Notes: generated by a model not told the origin, from the letters alone. DNA of 64,000 nt from Dickeya aquatica (GCF_900095885.1 NZ_LT615367.1:4402001-4466000); one strand, 5' to 3'; numbered from the stretch's first letter, positions 9,782-19,277 are shown. Program-made: numbers and translations.

Positions 9782-10683
9782 AGGTAAGAGAGCGCGTTGA
9801 AGATTGTGCGGGCTTTATCTTCGATACGACGTCGCCCATGCATGACGCGGGTATTGTCGATCAACACGATGTCGCCTTGCTGCCAGCCGATATCAAACGT
9901 TAGGTTTTCGCACAGCGTATCCATTTCTGCCAGTAGTGTATCGGGAATAGGGCTACCATCGGTAAAGGTAATCACTGGTGCCTCATAGTTATTGGATGGC
10001 CCAAAAATACTGTTGGCAAAATTGCGGGTTTCCTGCGGGTTAACCCGGCTACCAATGATCGCAGGTGTCTGGAATTTATAGCGAATGGCACCGTCGTCAA
10101 GCAGTTCGATACGAATACCGCTGTCTTGCTGCGCGACGGATCGCAGATGCTCCAGAGTGATGGTTTCAATGCTGTCCGGCGCGTCCTGCTCTCCTGCCAG
10201 TGCATGTAACGCGTAGGTTTTCCATTTCTTTTCATCAACGCGGCGTGAGTAGACAATATCCTGAGACAGGAAACGTTCGCGTTGGGCGGGTGTCATCTGG
10301 TCAAAAACGGCTTTACCGTCGCAGACGGTGGTTTGTGAACCGTATTCCGGCGCTTTTTGGCAGTAAAACCAGCAGAGATCGGGCCAGAAGGGACTGTTGC
10401 CATTTTCACAGTGCAGGCCGACTTTGTCGTAACCGGCATCGACTTTCTGGGCCGTATCGCCGTCAAAACTGCGCGCCGGATCAAGGCTTATGCGGCTGCT
10501 GGTGCTGCGCACGCGCTCGGAAAATTCGGCAATGCTGTGACGGAATCCCCTGAGGATGAGATAACCATGAGTCTGAAGTCGGTTAAGTAAATACTCTGAT
10601 GCCAGTGCTGTGACATCGCCTTCGTCCAATGAAGTAATAATCAGCCCCGCATGGGATGTGTGGGCAAGTTCCTTGATAGTCAT
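9778..10683 (-). CDS. TauD/SyrP-like Fe(II)/2-oxoglutarate dioxygenase
   Basis: 301 residues, cytosolic. The metal triad is visible as H91-x-E93 (VGLHCENG) and H282 (DNTRVMHGRR), and R292 would bind 2-oxoglutarate. The HxE variant replaces the commoner HxD, as in some enzymes of nonribosomal and isonitrile pathways. The family hydroxylates, desaturates or oxidatively decarboxylates amino-acid-like substrates. The start ATG overlaps the ligase stop by 4 bases, so the two are co-translated. No substrate can be assigned; the neighbouring ligase suggests an activated acyl or aminoacyl compound. Confidence 0.82.
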   Translation of the reverse strand: MTIKELAHTSHAGLIITSLDEGDVTALASEYLLNRLQTHGYLILRGFRHSIAEFSERVRSTSSRISLDPARSFDGDTAQKVDAGYDKVGLHCENGNSPFWPDLCWFYCQKAPEYGSQTTVCDGKAVFDQMTPAQRERFLSQDIVYSRRVDEKKWKTYALHALAGEQDAPDSIETITLEHLRSVAQQDSGIRIELLDDGAIRYKFQTPAIIGSRVNPQETRNFANSIFGPSNNYEAPVITFTDGSPIPDTLLAEMDTLCENLTFDIGWQQGDIVLIDNTRVMHGRRRIEDKARTIFNALSYL

Positions 10684-12284
10684 CCTACAGTAACCTCATG
10701 ATTGACAAGAAAATCGGCGACCATGTTGCGACGTGGCCGACCGGTAACAGTAAACAGTTGCTCCATAATATCCGGGTGGTGTGGAACGAGGATTGGATCG
10801 CTGATTTGCTCCAGTTCGTTCAGATGCTGGCGCGCATAGTCATGAATCGCGTCACGTATGGTGTCAGCATTGCTGATGTCGTTGATAATAAAAATACCGC
10901 CAAGAAACTGGCGCTTATCGCCAAAAACGATGGTGGCGACGACGCCAGGTACGGATCGATAAGCAGTCTCAAGCCATTCGGGAGAAATATTTCGGCCATT
11001 GGCGGTAATAATCATGGTCTTCTTCCGGCCAACGATAGAGATAAACCCCTCGTCGTCCTGCCGGGCGATGTCACCGGTGTGCAGCCAGCCATCGGCATCG
11101 ACATGGCAACTGCTGGGGTCATCACCGGCGTAACCGGCAAACAGCGATGTGCTACGCAGGCACAATTCACCGTCGTCAGCCAACCGGATTTCAACGTGCG
11201 GCAGTGGCTGACCCACTGTGCCAATGCGATGTGCACCCCGGTAATTCCAACAGGCCACCGAACTGTTTTCGCTCAGTCCATATCCTTCGTAAACCGGGAT
11301 GCCCAACTGATTCAACCCATGCAATATCTCGCTCTCCACCGGTGCGCCGCCAACCGCTAATAGCGGTAAACGCTCATGGCCGAACAGCGATCTCAGCCGG
11401 TTTTCAGCCGTGCAATTCCTGGCTTTTTCCGCCAGCGCTTCTACCAACGCTGGCGTGAGTGTCATGGCGGTAGGGCGCGCCGCCGCTATCAGTGATAAGC
11501 GGTCTACCGCCTGAACACCGGGGCTGCCCAACGGCGGCAGTGTGACGGGCGGCAACAGAATGGCACCGCCAGAAGTCAGAGGCATATAGATAGCCGTCAC
11601 CTGTTCAATCAACAGGCTGAGCGGCACCAGACACAAATAGCGATGGTAATCGCCCTGAGAGGCGCGTTGCCATAGCGCGTCCACCAGTGCATCCAGACCA
11701 TGACGGCGGATCTGTACCCCTTTCGGGTGGCTGGTGGTGCCGGAGGTATGGATGACCTTGATAATAGTCTCCTGCGCGGCATCTGGCGGCGCGAGGGGGG
11801 CCGAGGGCAATGACGACAGGCTGTCGAAGGAAACCGGAATAATCGTCGCCTCAAGAGACAAACCGCGTTGCTGCCAGCGTTCAAGCTGCTGCTGGCCGAT
11901 AGCATCGGTCAGAATGAGGTCGCAATCGCGTAACAACCAAGATGCCTGTTCCACCGAGAAGGCGAGGGGAACAGGTACTTCTACCCGATTAGCGTACAAT
12001 AACGCCAGATCGGCAACTACCCATTCCACACTGTTACCCATGATAAGGCCGACCGGAGACAGGGCACGCTCGCGATTAACGGCTTGTCCGGTATTATCAG
12101 GCAACGCGTGGCTATCATGGGCAGCAATCACATGAGAAAGTGCCCGTATACCTTGCAGCAGCGAGAAATAACTGTGGTGAACTTCGTCACCGCTGCCATT
12201 CGGGGTGAGGGAATGTAACTGAATGATGGCCGGGGCATCAGGTGTCTGGCTTGCCTGTTCGATGATGCGATTCAGGATATTCAT
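10680..12284 (-). CDS. AMP-forming acyl/aryl ligase (ANL superfamily)
   Basis: 534 residues. The phosphate loop HTSGTTSHPKG (179-189), YEGYGLSE (332-339), LHTGDIA (401-407) and the hinge region GRKKTMIITANGRNISP (419-435) mark a long-chain-acyl-CoA-synthetase-like adenylating enzyme. At the C-terminus the position usually held by the A10 catalytic lysine reads TGRPRR (514-519), so an arginine seems to take its place. That is unusual and may alter the half-reaction performed. The gene overlaps both neighbours by 4 bases. Substrate unknown; no carrier protein gene is nearby, so CoA or a direct acceptor is more likely than a tethered chain (inference). Confidence 0.85.
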   Translation of the reverse strand: MNILNRIIEQASQTPDAPAIIQLHSLTPNGSGDEVHHSYFSLLQGIRALSHVIAAHDSHALPDNTGQAVNRERALSPVGLIMGNSVEWVVADLALLYANRVEVPVPLAFSVEQASWLLRDCDLILTDAIGQQQLERWQQRGLSLEATIIPVSFDSLSSLPSAPLAPPDAAQETIIKVIHTSGTTSHPKGVQIRRHGLDALVDALWQRASQGDYHRYLCLVPLSLLIEQVTAIYMPLTSGGAILLPPVTLPPLGSPGVQAVDRLSLIAAARPTAMTLTPALVEALAEKARNCTAENRLRSLFGHERLPLLAVGGAPVESEILHGLNQLGIPVYEGYGLSENSSVACWNYRGAHRIGTVGQPLPHVEIRLADDGELCLRSTSLFAGYAGDDPSSCHVDADGWLHTGDIARQDDEGFISIVGRKKTMIITANGRNISPEWLETAYRSVPGVVATIVFGDKRQFLGGIFIINDISNADTIRDAIHDYARQHLNELEQISDPILVPHHPDIMEQLFTVTGRPRRNMVADFLVNHEVTVG

Positions 12285-12952
12285 GCCGCCACCTGCGATG
12301 CCTGCGTCATATGATTGAAATCCGCCATCATCAGACGACCGGAAAAATGCTCGAATAAATTACCGCATTGTGAGAGCAAAATGACGCCGGTTTGGGGCGA
12401 CTGATCATAATAGCTACCCCAGATTTGACGTTCCTGTTCCGACAGACTCAGCGGCGAGGCATCCGTGATCGGCTGAAATGGAATCTGATGGTAATCCAGC
12501 AGTTTTCTCAAACGCTTAGTCGAGGTACATAGAATAGCCATTGAGCCCATAAACCAGGCGATAATCGGGAGTGCACGGATGAGATCGGCGGCGGCGTTGG
12601 GGTTGTCGGATGCCAGCGCACCGATTTCAACTAACTGATGCCGGTAGAGCCGTTGTTGGGTGTGCTGATAAATCAACGGTTCCAGTGAGCCTTGCAGATA
12701 ACGTTCTGAAAACAGCTGTTCATGTTGCGACGCAAACGTGATGCCTGCGCAGGCGACTATTTTTTTTGTGTCCACGTCCCGGCTACAGATAATGACATCT
12801 GGACAGGGGGAAATTGTGGCTTTATATGTTTTAAGATAAATATCAGCAATATATTTTCTGACTTCAATAGCAGCATCATCGTGGCGATGAATAATATCGA
12901 GCTGCGTTTTGGTCTGTGAAAAATCCCTATTTCGCTGGATAAAACGGGTCAT
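12281..12952 (-). CDS. Thermostable-hemolysin-family protein (Vibrio delta-VPH-like)
   Basis: 223 residues from ATG 12952, chosen because GGAG lies six bases upstream; ATG 12976 has no ribosome binding site. The central VEIGALAS (about 108-115) and the TSTKRLRKLLDYHQIPF segment are hallmarks of the family named after the Vibrio thermostable hemolysin. There is no signal peptide or membrane helix, so a secreted lysin is doubtful. The pattern resembles acyl-transferases of the GNAT or autoinducer-synthase kind, which would suit the adjacent ligase (inference). It is the first gene of the operon. Confidence 0.72.
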   Translation of the reverse strand: MTRFIQRNRDFSQTKTQLDIIHRHDDAAIEVRKYIADIYLKTYKATISPCPDVIICSRDVDTKKIVACAGITFASQHEQLFSERYLQGSLEPLIYQHTQQRLYRHQLVEIGALASDNPNAAADLIRALPIIAWFMGSMAILCTSTKRLRKLLDYHQIPFQPITDASPLSLSEQERQIWGSYYDQSPQTGVILLSQCGNLFEHFSGRLMMADFNHMTQASQVAA

Positions 12953-13457
12953 GTGACTCTCCAACTTGAATTCCATACGTAGTGGGAATACTAGAAGAGT
13001 TACTATAATTGGTGAATGACCATTCTTGACATAATATCGATTGCGACGGACATAAACAGGATAGAATGAAATTAGTTACCATGTTTTTATTTTAATTAAA
13101 TAAAAACCATATTTAACAATTGAGATACTATAAATATCTTATGAAGATGTATTTCATTGAAGTAATTACTTGTAAAACCACACCCACATTCATTAAATGA
13201 TGCTTTAATTTATGTATCAAGAAGATAATCCTTTCCGACATAAAAATACTTATTAATAATGCGAAAAAAATATTGGGCTGAGCGGGTTATCACCAACGCC
13301 AATTGATTAAGAATGGGGCCTTTATAGTGATATAGCGCTTCACTATTTATTGCCTTACAGTCACACGCTGAACGCAACAGAGCGCTTGTGGAAAGTGATG
13401 CTCTAACCCTTCCGGCGAGTGGTGAAAGAAAGAGCATATCAATACGGAAAAGCGCAT
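12953..13457. other. AT-rich intergenic region upstream of the hemolysin-ligase-dioxygenase operon
   Basis: About 500 bases, visibly richer in A and T than the flanking genes. It must hold the promoter of the minus-strand operon, but I could not pick a convincing one. A 75-codon minus-strand frame (13210-13437) has no family resemblance and low-complexity composition and is not called. The base composition fits horizontally acquired DNA. Confidence 0.6.
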
Positions 13458-13490
13458 AAAAAAAGCCAGTCAGTTGTTTAACTGACTGGC
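13458..13490 (-). terminator. Rho-independent terminator of the DUF1471 gene
   Basis: A perfect 10-bp stem (GCCAGTCAGT / ACTGACTGGC) with a 6-base loop is followed on the minus strand by seven Ts. It lies 62 bases past the stop codon of the small periplasmic protein gene. Confidence 0.9.
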
Positions 13491-13552
13491 ATTACCCGGA
13501 TAACGGATGCAAGGGTCAATGCAACAGCTGGTGTGCTGTGATGAACGGGCGG

Positions 13553-13804
13553 TTACTGATAAATCGCGGCAACGCCACGCAGCTGGTTGTCGCTGCCCGT
13601 TGTCGTAATAATACGAAATTCGCTGGCTCCCGCTGCACTGGCCTTATCAGACAAGCTGGCCTGCAACCCATCGAGGGTCATCGCGGTCGCGCTGACGCTG
13701 CCGATAGCCGTTTTAGCGCTGTGCTGAACTTCAGTGGCGGCCAGGGTGCTGAACGAAACGGTAGCCAGTGCGATAACTGCAACAAAATTTTTGATAGCTT
13801 TCAT
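13553..13804 (-). CDS. Small periplasmic DUF1471 (YhcN/BhsA/McbA-like) protein
   Basis: 83 residues. A signal peptide ends at STLA-A; the mature part of about 60 residues (IGSVSATAMTLDGLQASLSDKASAAGASEFRIITT) has the DUF1471 pattern, with a C-terminal AAIYQ. Members such as BhsA and McbA are induced by acid, peroxide or metals and influence biofilm. ATG 13804 has GAAGGA eight bases upstream; the frame opens two codons earlier with a TTG. It is monocistronic, with a strong terminator downstream. Confidence 0.88.
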   Translation of the reverse strand: MKAIKNFVAVIALATVSFSTLAATEVQHSAKTAIGSVSATAMTLDGLQASLSDKASAAGASEFRIITTTGSDNQLRGVAAIYQ

Positions 13805-14154
13805 GGTCAATATCCTTCACATCAAAGAGGGCTCAGTGGTTTAACTGGAGGCGTCATCGCCTTCGATGGAAGTGATAATAGAGCAGCCAGCACGCAATGA
13901 ATACCGGGTTTATTTGCCTATTGTATTCAATTTTTTTGAATTAAAATCCCACCGTGAAGTTTAGGTTTTCGTCCTCACTTTTTGTGCGGTTGCAACCCGC
14001 CGTTTGCCATAAAACCGGATATGGATTACCGGTTTTGTACTTTGCCGTTTCCGGTTGCCTGTGGAAGTATCCTTTCGTATCTGGCCGCTGTTTTTCAGCG
14101 CCGACAACACCTGCACATTCGCTGACATCACTCTGATAATTAAAAGGAAAAATC
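13805..14154. promoter_or_regulatory. Divergent promoter region with two operator-like inverted repeats
   Basis: This 350-base gap separates the DUF1471 gene from the oligopeptide-type importer operon. It contains a 10-base palindrome GGTTGCAACC (13988-13997) and an inverted repeat AAAACCGG / CCGGTTTT (14011-14018 and 14029-14036) with a 10-base spacer. Either could be the operator of the importer operon. No riboswitch was recognised. Confidence 0.45.
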
Positions 14155-15795
14155 ATGTCTGCTTCATTGAACGCTCGACACAAGCGCGCGCTCGGCCTGC
14201 TTGCCGCCTTTGCGGTGCTCGGTTATGGCGCACCGGGTCAGGCGGCGCAAACGCCTAAAACCGGCGGCACCTTGATCTATCTCGAACAGCAACCACACAC
14301 CAACCTGTACCCACCGGCGGGCGGTTTTTACCCTAACGGCGGCATTCTTAATCAGATAACCGACAAGCTGACCTACCAGAACCCGCAGACCCTGGCAATT
14401 GAGCCGTGGATTGCCGAGTCATGGACCATTAACGCCGACAGCACCGAATACACCTTTAAACTGCGCCCCGGCGTCACGTTTTCCGACGGTTCACCGCTGG
14501 ATGCCAATGCGGTCGCGAAAAATTTCGACACCTACGGCCTTGGCAACAAAGAACTGAATCAGCCGGTGTCGGAGGTGATTAACAACTATTTGCGCAGCGA
14601 AGTTATCGACCCGCTGACGGTGAAGTTCTCCTTCAAAAAACCGTCGCCCGGCTTCCTGCAAGGCACGGCGGCTATCGGCTCCGGGCTGGTGTCGCTCAAT
14701 ACGCTGGCGCGCAATTTCAACCAGTTGGGTGACGCCACCCACATCATCGGCTCCGGCCCGTTTGTGGTCAGCAGCGAAAAACCGGGCCGGGAGCTGAAAC
14801 TGGTGGCCCGTAAAGATTACCAGTGGGCACCGGCTGGCTCGGCCCATCAGGGCCGCGCCTATCTGGATGGCATTACCTATCTGGTGACGCCGGAAGACAG
14901 CGTGCGCATCGGTGCGCTGGTTTCCGGCCAGGCCGATTTTATCCGCCAGATTCAGGCCTATGACGAAAAACGGGTGCAAAGTGAGGGCATTCACATCTAT
15001 GCCGCGCCCACCCGTGGCGTTAACAACAGCATCAACTTCCGCCCGGATAACCCGCTGGTCGCCGATATTCGCGTGCGCCAGGCGCTGCGTTACGCCACCA
15101 ACCCGCAAGAGATAATCCAGACGCTCTACTCCGAGAATTATCCGCAGGCCACCTCAGTTCTGGCGAAAACCGCCAGCGGTTACGTCAACCTCGCCGACAA
15201 GCTGGTGTTTGACCCGCAGGCGGCCAGCCGCCTGCTGGATGACGCGGGCTGGAAAGCCGGAGCACAAGGGGTGCGGCAAAAAGAGGGGCAAACGCTGGAA
15301 CTGACGGCTTACGAATCTCAGCCACAACCGCAAAACAAAGAGATGCTGCAACTGCTGGCACAGCAGTGGGCCAAAGTAGGTGTGAAGCTGAACGTGCTGG
15401 CGGGTGATGCTGGCAGCAAAACCGTAGACAGCCTCGACCCGCTGAAAACCGGCGTTGCGCCGGGCATGGTGGGCCGGGCCGACCCGGATGTGCTGAAAAG
15501 CCAATATTACCCGACGCTGCGTAACGTACTGCTGCAAAAAGGCGGCACCAGCGACAAGGTGAAAACCTTTGCCGATGACCGCCTTAATACCCTGCTGGAT
15601 GGCATCGCCTCGGCGACCGACCGCGAGCAGCGGCTGGCGCTGGTCGGCGACGTGCAGCGTTACCTTATCGATCAAGCGTACGTGATCCCGATTTTTGAAG
15701 AACCACAGGTCTACGCCGGGCGTGCCACCACGCAGGGCATCGGCTTTGAAGCCGTCGGCCGCCCGAGTTTCTACAACACCTGGCTTGATAAATAA
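14155..15795 (+). CDS. ABC importer substrate-binding protein, SBP_bac_5 (KPN_01854-like)
   Basis: 546 residues with a signal peptide ending at GQAA. The DppA/OppA-type fold is indicated by GGTLIYLEQQP, IAESWTINADSTEYTFKLRPGVTFSDGSPLDANAV and DIRVRQALRYATNPQEII. The protein resembles the subfamily named after Klebsiella KPN_01854, which is repeatedly found with a luciferase-like monooxygenase and alkylhydroperoxidase-type proteins, as here. GGA precedes the ATG. It starts a six-gene plus-strand operon. The ligand is not a proven peptide; the oxidative partners suggest an organic compound brought in for degradation (inference). Confidence 0.88.
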   Translation: MSASLNARHKRALGLLAAFAVLGYGAPGQAAQTPKTGGTLIYLEQQPHTNLYPPAGGFYPNGGILNQITDKLTYQNPQTLAIEPWIAESWTINADSTEYTFKLRPGVTFSDGSPLDANAVAKNFDTYGLGNKELNQPVSEVINNYLRSEVIDPLTVKFSFKKPSPGFLQGTAAIGSGLVSLNTLARNFNQLGDATHIIGSGPFVVSSEKPGRELKLVARKDYQWAPAGSAHQGRAYLDGITYLVTPEDSVRIGALVSGQADFIRQIQAYDEKRVQSEGIHIYAAPTRGVNNSINFRPDNPLVADIRVRQALRYATNPQEIIQTLYSENYPQATSVLAKTASGYVNLADKLVFDPQAASRLLDDAGWKAGAQGVRQKEGQTLELTAYESQPQPQNKEMLQLLAQQWAKVGVKLNVLAGDAGSKTVDSLDPLKTGVAPGMVGRADPDVLKSQYYPTLRNVLLQKGGTSDKVKTFADDRLNTLLDGIASATDREQRLALVGDVQRYLIDQAYVIPIFEEPQVYAGRATTQGIGFEAVGRPSFYNTWLDK

Positions 15796-15821
15796 CCGTT
15801 CCACTTAACGGAGGACAAGGG

Positions 15822-16763
15822 ATGTCAATAACCGCGCTAACCACCCGCCTTGGCCACGCTCTGTTAGTGCTGTGGGCGGCGTTTACCCTGTCGTTCCTGC
15901 TGTTGCAGGCGCTGCCCGGTGATGCTGTGCTGATTAAATTCATGAGCCCGGAACTGGGCCTGAGCGCCAGCCAGATTGCCGAACAGCGCCAAATTTACGG
16001 GGCCGATGTACCGCTGTTCACACAGTATCTCGCCGCGCTTTCGCGCCTGTTACGGGGCGATTTTGGCCTGTCGCTGCAAGCGGGTTTGCCTGTCAGCACG
16101 CTGCTGTTAACCAACCTGCCCGCCACGCTGCAACTGGCGGCGCTGGGGTTTGTCGCCGCGCTGGTTCTGGCCATCGCGCTGGCGTTTCTCTGCGCCCTGA
16201 CGCCATTTGCCTGGCTGCGCCAGTTGTTTCAGTCGGTGCCCTCGCTTTTGATCTCGATTCCGACATTCTGGCTCGGCATCGTGCTGATTCAGGTGTTCTC
16301 CTTCCGGCTGGGCTGGATTTCCGTCATCAATCCCGGTGAGCTGGAAGGGCTTATCCTGCCGGTGCTCACCTTGTGCGTGCCGATTGCCGCCCCGATTGCG
16401 CAGGTGCTGATGCGCAGCATCGATCAGGTACTGGCGCAGCCGTTCGTGGCGGTGGCGCGCGCCAAAGGCCTGCACCGCAGCAGTGTGTTATGGCGGCATG
16501 TAGCGCGCAACGCCATCCTGCCCGCGCTGACGCTGGCCGGGCTGTTGTTGGGCGAGTTGATTGCCGGGGCGCTGGTGACGGAAACCGTGTTTGGCCGCAG
16601 CGGATTAGGGCAACTGACGCAAGAGGCGGTCAACACGCAGGATGCCAGCGTCTTGCAGGCGATTGTGCTGATTTCAGCCAGCGCATTTGTGGTCGTCAAT
16701 CTGCTGGTGGACGGGCTGTATCGCCTGCTCGACCCGCGTCTGAAAACTGTCTCGCAGGTGTGA
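15822..16763 (+). CDS. ABC importer permease, DppB type
   Basis: 313 residues with six predicted helices. The N-terminus (LGHALLVLWAAFTLSFLLLQALPGDAVL) and the EAA loop VAVARAKGLHRSSVLWRHVARNAILPALT are diagnostic of DppB-like permeases. GGAGGA lies upstream of the start. It follows the binding protein by 26 bases and is separated from the second permease by one base, consistent with one transcript. Confidence 0.9.
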   Translation: MSITALTTRLGHALLVLWAAFTLSFLLLQALPGDAVLIKFMSPELGLSASQIAEQRQIYGADVPLFTQYLAALSRLLRGDFGLSLQAGLPVSTLLLTNLPATLQLAALGFVAALVLAIALAFLCALTPFAWLRQLFQSVPSLLISIPTFWLGIVLIQVFSFRLGWISVINPGELEGLILPVLTLCVPIAAPIAQVLMRSIDQVLAQPFVAVARAKGLHRSSVLWRHVARNAILPALTLAGLLLGELIAGALVTETVFGRSGLGQLTQEAVNTQDASVLQAIVLISASAFVVVNLLVDGLYRLLDPRLKTVSQV

Positions 16764-16764
16764 T

Positions 16765-17622
16765 ATGACCATCATTCAACTGGAAAAAATCACCTTCTCA
16801 CGGCGCATCCGCACGCCGCATTTGCGCCGTTTCGTGCAACAGCCGGGGCTGACGCTGGCCTGGCTGGTCGTCATAACCGTGGTGCTGTGGGCGCTGTTTC
16901 CCGCGTTTTTTACCGCCCATTCACCGCTGGAAGGCATCGCCGGTGCCCAGCGCCAGCCACCCGGCGGCGCGGCGCTGTTAGGCACCGACCAGTTAGGGCG
17001 CGATCTCTACGCCCGGCTGGTGTATGGCGCATCACATTCGCTGTCAGGTGCAGTATTGGCCGTGTCGCTGGGGCTGATTGCCGGTGGCTTGCTGGGGTTA
17101 CTGTCGGGAGCCATCGGTGGCCGCCTCGACACACTGTTGATGCGCGGCGTGGATGTGCTGCTGGCGATCCCAGGCCTGCTGCTGGCGTTGAGCGTCATCA
17201 TTTTGCTGGGTGTGAGCAACCTGCACGCCGCCATTGCCGTCGGCGTTACCTCTATCGCCAATTTTACCCGGCTGACGCGCGCGGAGGTGCTGCGCGTGCG
17301 CCACAGCGATTATGTCGAAGCCGCTTTCGGTAGCGGCGGCACCTTTTTCAGCGTGCTGTGGCGGCACCTGTTACCCAACGCGCTGACCAGTGTGCTGGCG
17401 TTCGCCGCGTTACAGTTCGGCAGTGCGATCCTGGCGCTGGCCACACTCAGTTTTCTGGGTTACGGCGCACCGCCGCCCACGCCGGAATGGGGGTTATTGA
17501 TAGCCGAAGGCCGTAACTATCTGGCCAGCGCCTGGTGGCTGACCACCTTCCCCGGCCTGCTGGTAGTCGCCGTGGTGCTGTCGGCCAATCGCATCAGCCA
17601 GTCCATCAGGAGGCAGCCATGA
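16765..17622 (+). CDS. ABC importer permease, DppC type
   Basis: 285 residues. A DppC-like leader with one helix (LTLAWLVVITVVLWALFPAFF), the ALLGTDQLGRDLYARLVYGA motif and the EAA loop LRVRHSDYVEAAFGSGG are present. It pairs with the preceding DppB-type permease. Its stop overlaps the ATPase start by four bases (ATGA). Confidence 0.9.
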   Translation: MTIIQLEKITFSRRIRTPHLRRFVQQPGLTLAWLVVITVVLWALFPAFFTAHSPLEGIAGAQRQPPGGAALLGTDQLGRDLYARLVYGASHSLSGAVLAVSLGLIAGGLLGLLSGAIGGRLDTLLMRGVDVLLAIPGLLLALSVIILLGVSNLHAAIAVGVTSIANFTRLTRAEVLRVRHSDYVEAAFGSGGTFFSVLWRHLLPNALTSVLAFAALQFGSAILALATLSFLGYGAPPPTPEWGLLIAEGRNYLASAWWLTTFPGLLVVAVVLSANRISQSIRRQP

Positions 17623-19262
17623 CACACGCACCCATCCACAGCGCCCCGCCGGTGCTGGAGCTGGAGGACGTCACCATTACATATCGGGGCGACGAAGGCG
17701 AACGCACGGTGGTCGAAGGGGTGTCGTTTCGCGTGGCACCTGGAGAAGTGGTGGCGCTGGTCGGCGAGTCCGGCTCAGGGAAAACCACCACCGCGCAGGC
17801 GGTGATTGGCCTGCTGGCTGACAATGGCCGTCTGGCTCGCGGTGCGATTCGCCTCAACGGTACTGACATCAGCCGCTGGTCGCAAAGCCGGCTGGCCGGT
17901 ATCCGGGGTCGGGTCATCAGCCTGGTGCCGCAAGATCCCGGCAACTCGCTGAACCCGGTAAGAACCATTGGCGATCAGGTTGATGAGATACTGCGTTTGC
18001 ACCAAAAAACCGACCGCCACACCCTGCGCCAGCAAACGCTGACGCTGCTGACGCGCGTCGGGCTGACAGACCCGGCGCTGCGCGCCAGCCAGTATCCGCA
18101 CGAGCTGTCCGGCGGCATGAAGCAGCGTGTGTTAATCGCCATCGCCATCGCGCTCAAACCGGCGCTGATCATCGCCGATGAACCGACCAGCGCACTGGAT
18201 GTCACGGTGCAACAGCGCATTCTCGACCTGCTTGATGAACTGCGCCGGGAAAGCGGCACCGCGATTTTATTCGTCACCCACGATTTGGCCGTTGCCGCCG
18301 AGCGCGCTGACCGCCTGCTGGTGTTTCAGCAAGGCTATATTCAGGAGCAGGGGCCAACCCGGCAGGTACTGAGCGCGCCCCAAAGCCCGTACACCCGCAC
18401 ACTGCTGGCGAACATTCCCGCGCAGGCCGCGCTGCACCGCCCGTTACGCGCCAGCAGCGCGCCACCCATCGTGCAAGTGGAACAACTGGTGCAGGATTTC
18501 CCGCCCGGCGGCGGGCGGCGTAACGCGTTTCGGGCGGTGGATGGCGTCTCTTTTCAGGTGCAGCCCGGCACCACCCATGCGATTGTCGGCGAGTCGGGTT
18601 CAGGGAAAACCACCACCGCGCGCATGATAATGGGCTTTCAGCGGCCAAGCTCAGGCCGCATTCTGATAAACGGCACCGACATGACACAACTGCGCGGCGA
18701 GGCGCTGCGCCAGTTCCGCCAGACCATTCAACTGGTGTACCAGAACCCCTACGGCTCGTTAGACCCGTCGCAACGGTTGTTCGATATCGTAGAAGAGCCG
18801 CTGCGCAATTTTCAGCGTCACTCGCGCACTGAGCGCGCCCGTTTGGTTCACGCCATGTTCGAGCGCGTCGCGCTACCTGGCACGCTGTTGCAGCGCCGCC
18901 CGCAAGAGCTCTCCGGCGGCCAGCGCCAGCGCGTCGCTATTGCCCGTGCGCTGATTCTGGAGCCCAAAATCCTGGTGCTCGATGAAGCGGTTTCCGCGCT
19001 CGACGTCACCGTGCAGGCGCAAATACTGCGCCTGCTCGACGAGCTGCAAGCCTCGCTGGGGCTGACGTATCTGTTTATTTCGCACGATCTGGCCGTGGTG
19101 CGCCAGATAGCCGACACCGTTTCCGTGCTCTATCACGGTCGGCAGGTGGAAACCGGGCCGGTGGCCGACATTTTCCACCGCCCCACCGCCCCCTATACTC
19201 AGGCGCTGCTCCATGCCATTCCCGGCCAGCGCCCCGTCTCGTCGTTAAGAGACTCAGCCTAA
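17619..19262 (+). CDS. ABC importer ATPase with two fused nucleotide-binding domains
   Basis: 547 residues holding two complete ATPase domains, equivalent to DppD and DppF in one chain. Walker A motifs (GESGSGKTTTAQ near 50; GESGSGKTTTAR near 325), signatures (LSGGMKQRV; LSGGQRQRV) and Walker B regions (LIIADEPTSALD; ILVLDEAVSALD) are intact in both halves, and each half carries the C-terminal oligopeptide-transporter extension. ATG 17619 forms an ATGA overlap with the permease, so the longer frame from 17535 is discarded. Confidence 0.92.
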   Translation: MTHAPIHSAPPVLELEDVTITYRGDEGERTVVEGVSFRVAPGEVVALVGESGSGKTTTAQAVIGLLADNGRLARGAIRLNGTDISRWSQSRLAGIRGRVISLVPQDPGNSLNPVRTIGDQVDEILRLHQKTDRHTLRQQTLTLLTRVGLTDPALRASQYPHELSGGMKQRVLIAIAIALKPALIIADEPTSALDVTVQQRILDLLDELRRESGTAILFVTHDLAVAAERADRLLVFQQGYIQEQGPTRQVLSAPQSPYTRTLLANIPAQAALHRPLRASSAPPIVQVEQLVQDFPPGGGRRNAFRAVDGVSFQVQPGTTHAIVGESGSGKTTTARMIMGFQRPSSGRILINGTDMTQLRGEALRQFRQTIQLVYQNPYGSLDPSQRLFDIVEEPLRNFQRHSRTERARLVHAMFERVALPGTLLQRRPQELSGGQRQRVAIARALILEPKILVLDEAVSALDVTVQAQILRLLDELQASLGLTYLFISHDLAVVRQIADTVSVLYHGRQVETGPVADIFHRPTAPYTQALLHAIPGQRPVSSLRDSA

Positions 19263-19277
19263 ATCAAGGAGTTAATC

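Noticed and set aside
13210..13437. 75-codon minus-strand frame in AT-rich DNA
   Set aside because: No family resemblance, no convincing ribosome binding site and no conserved context.
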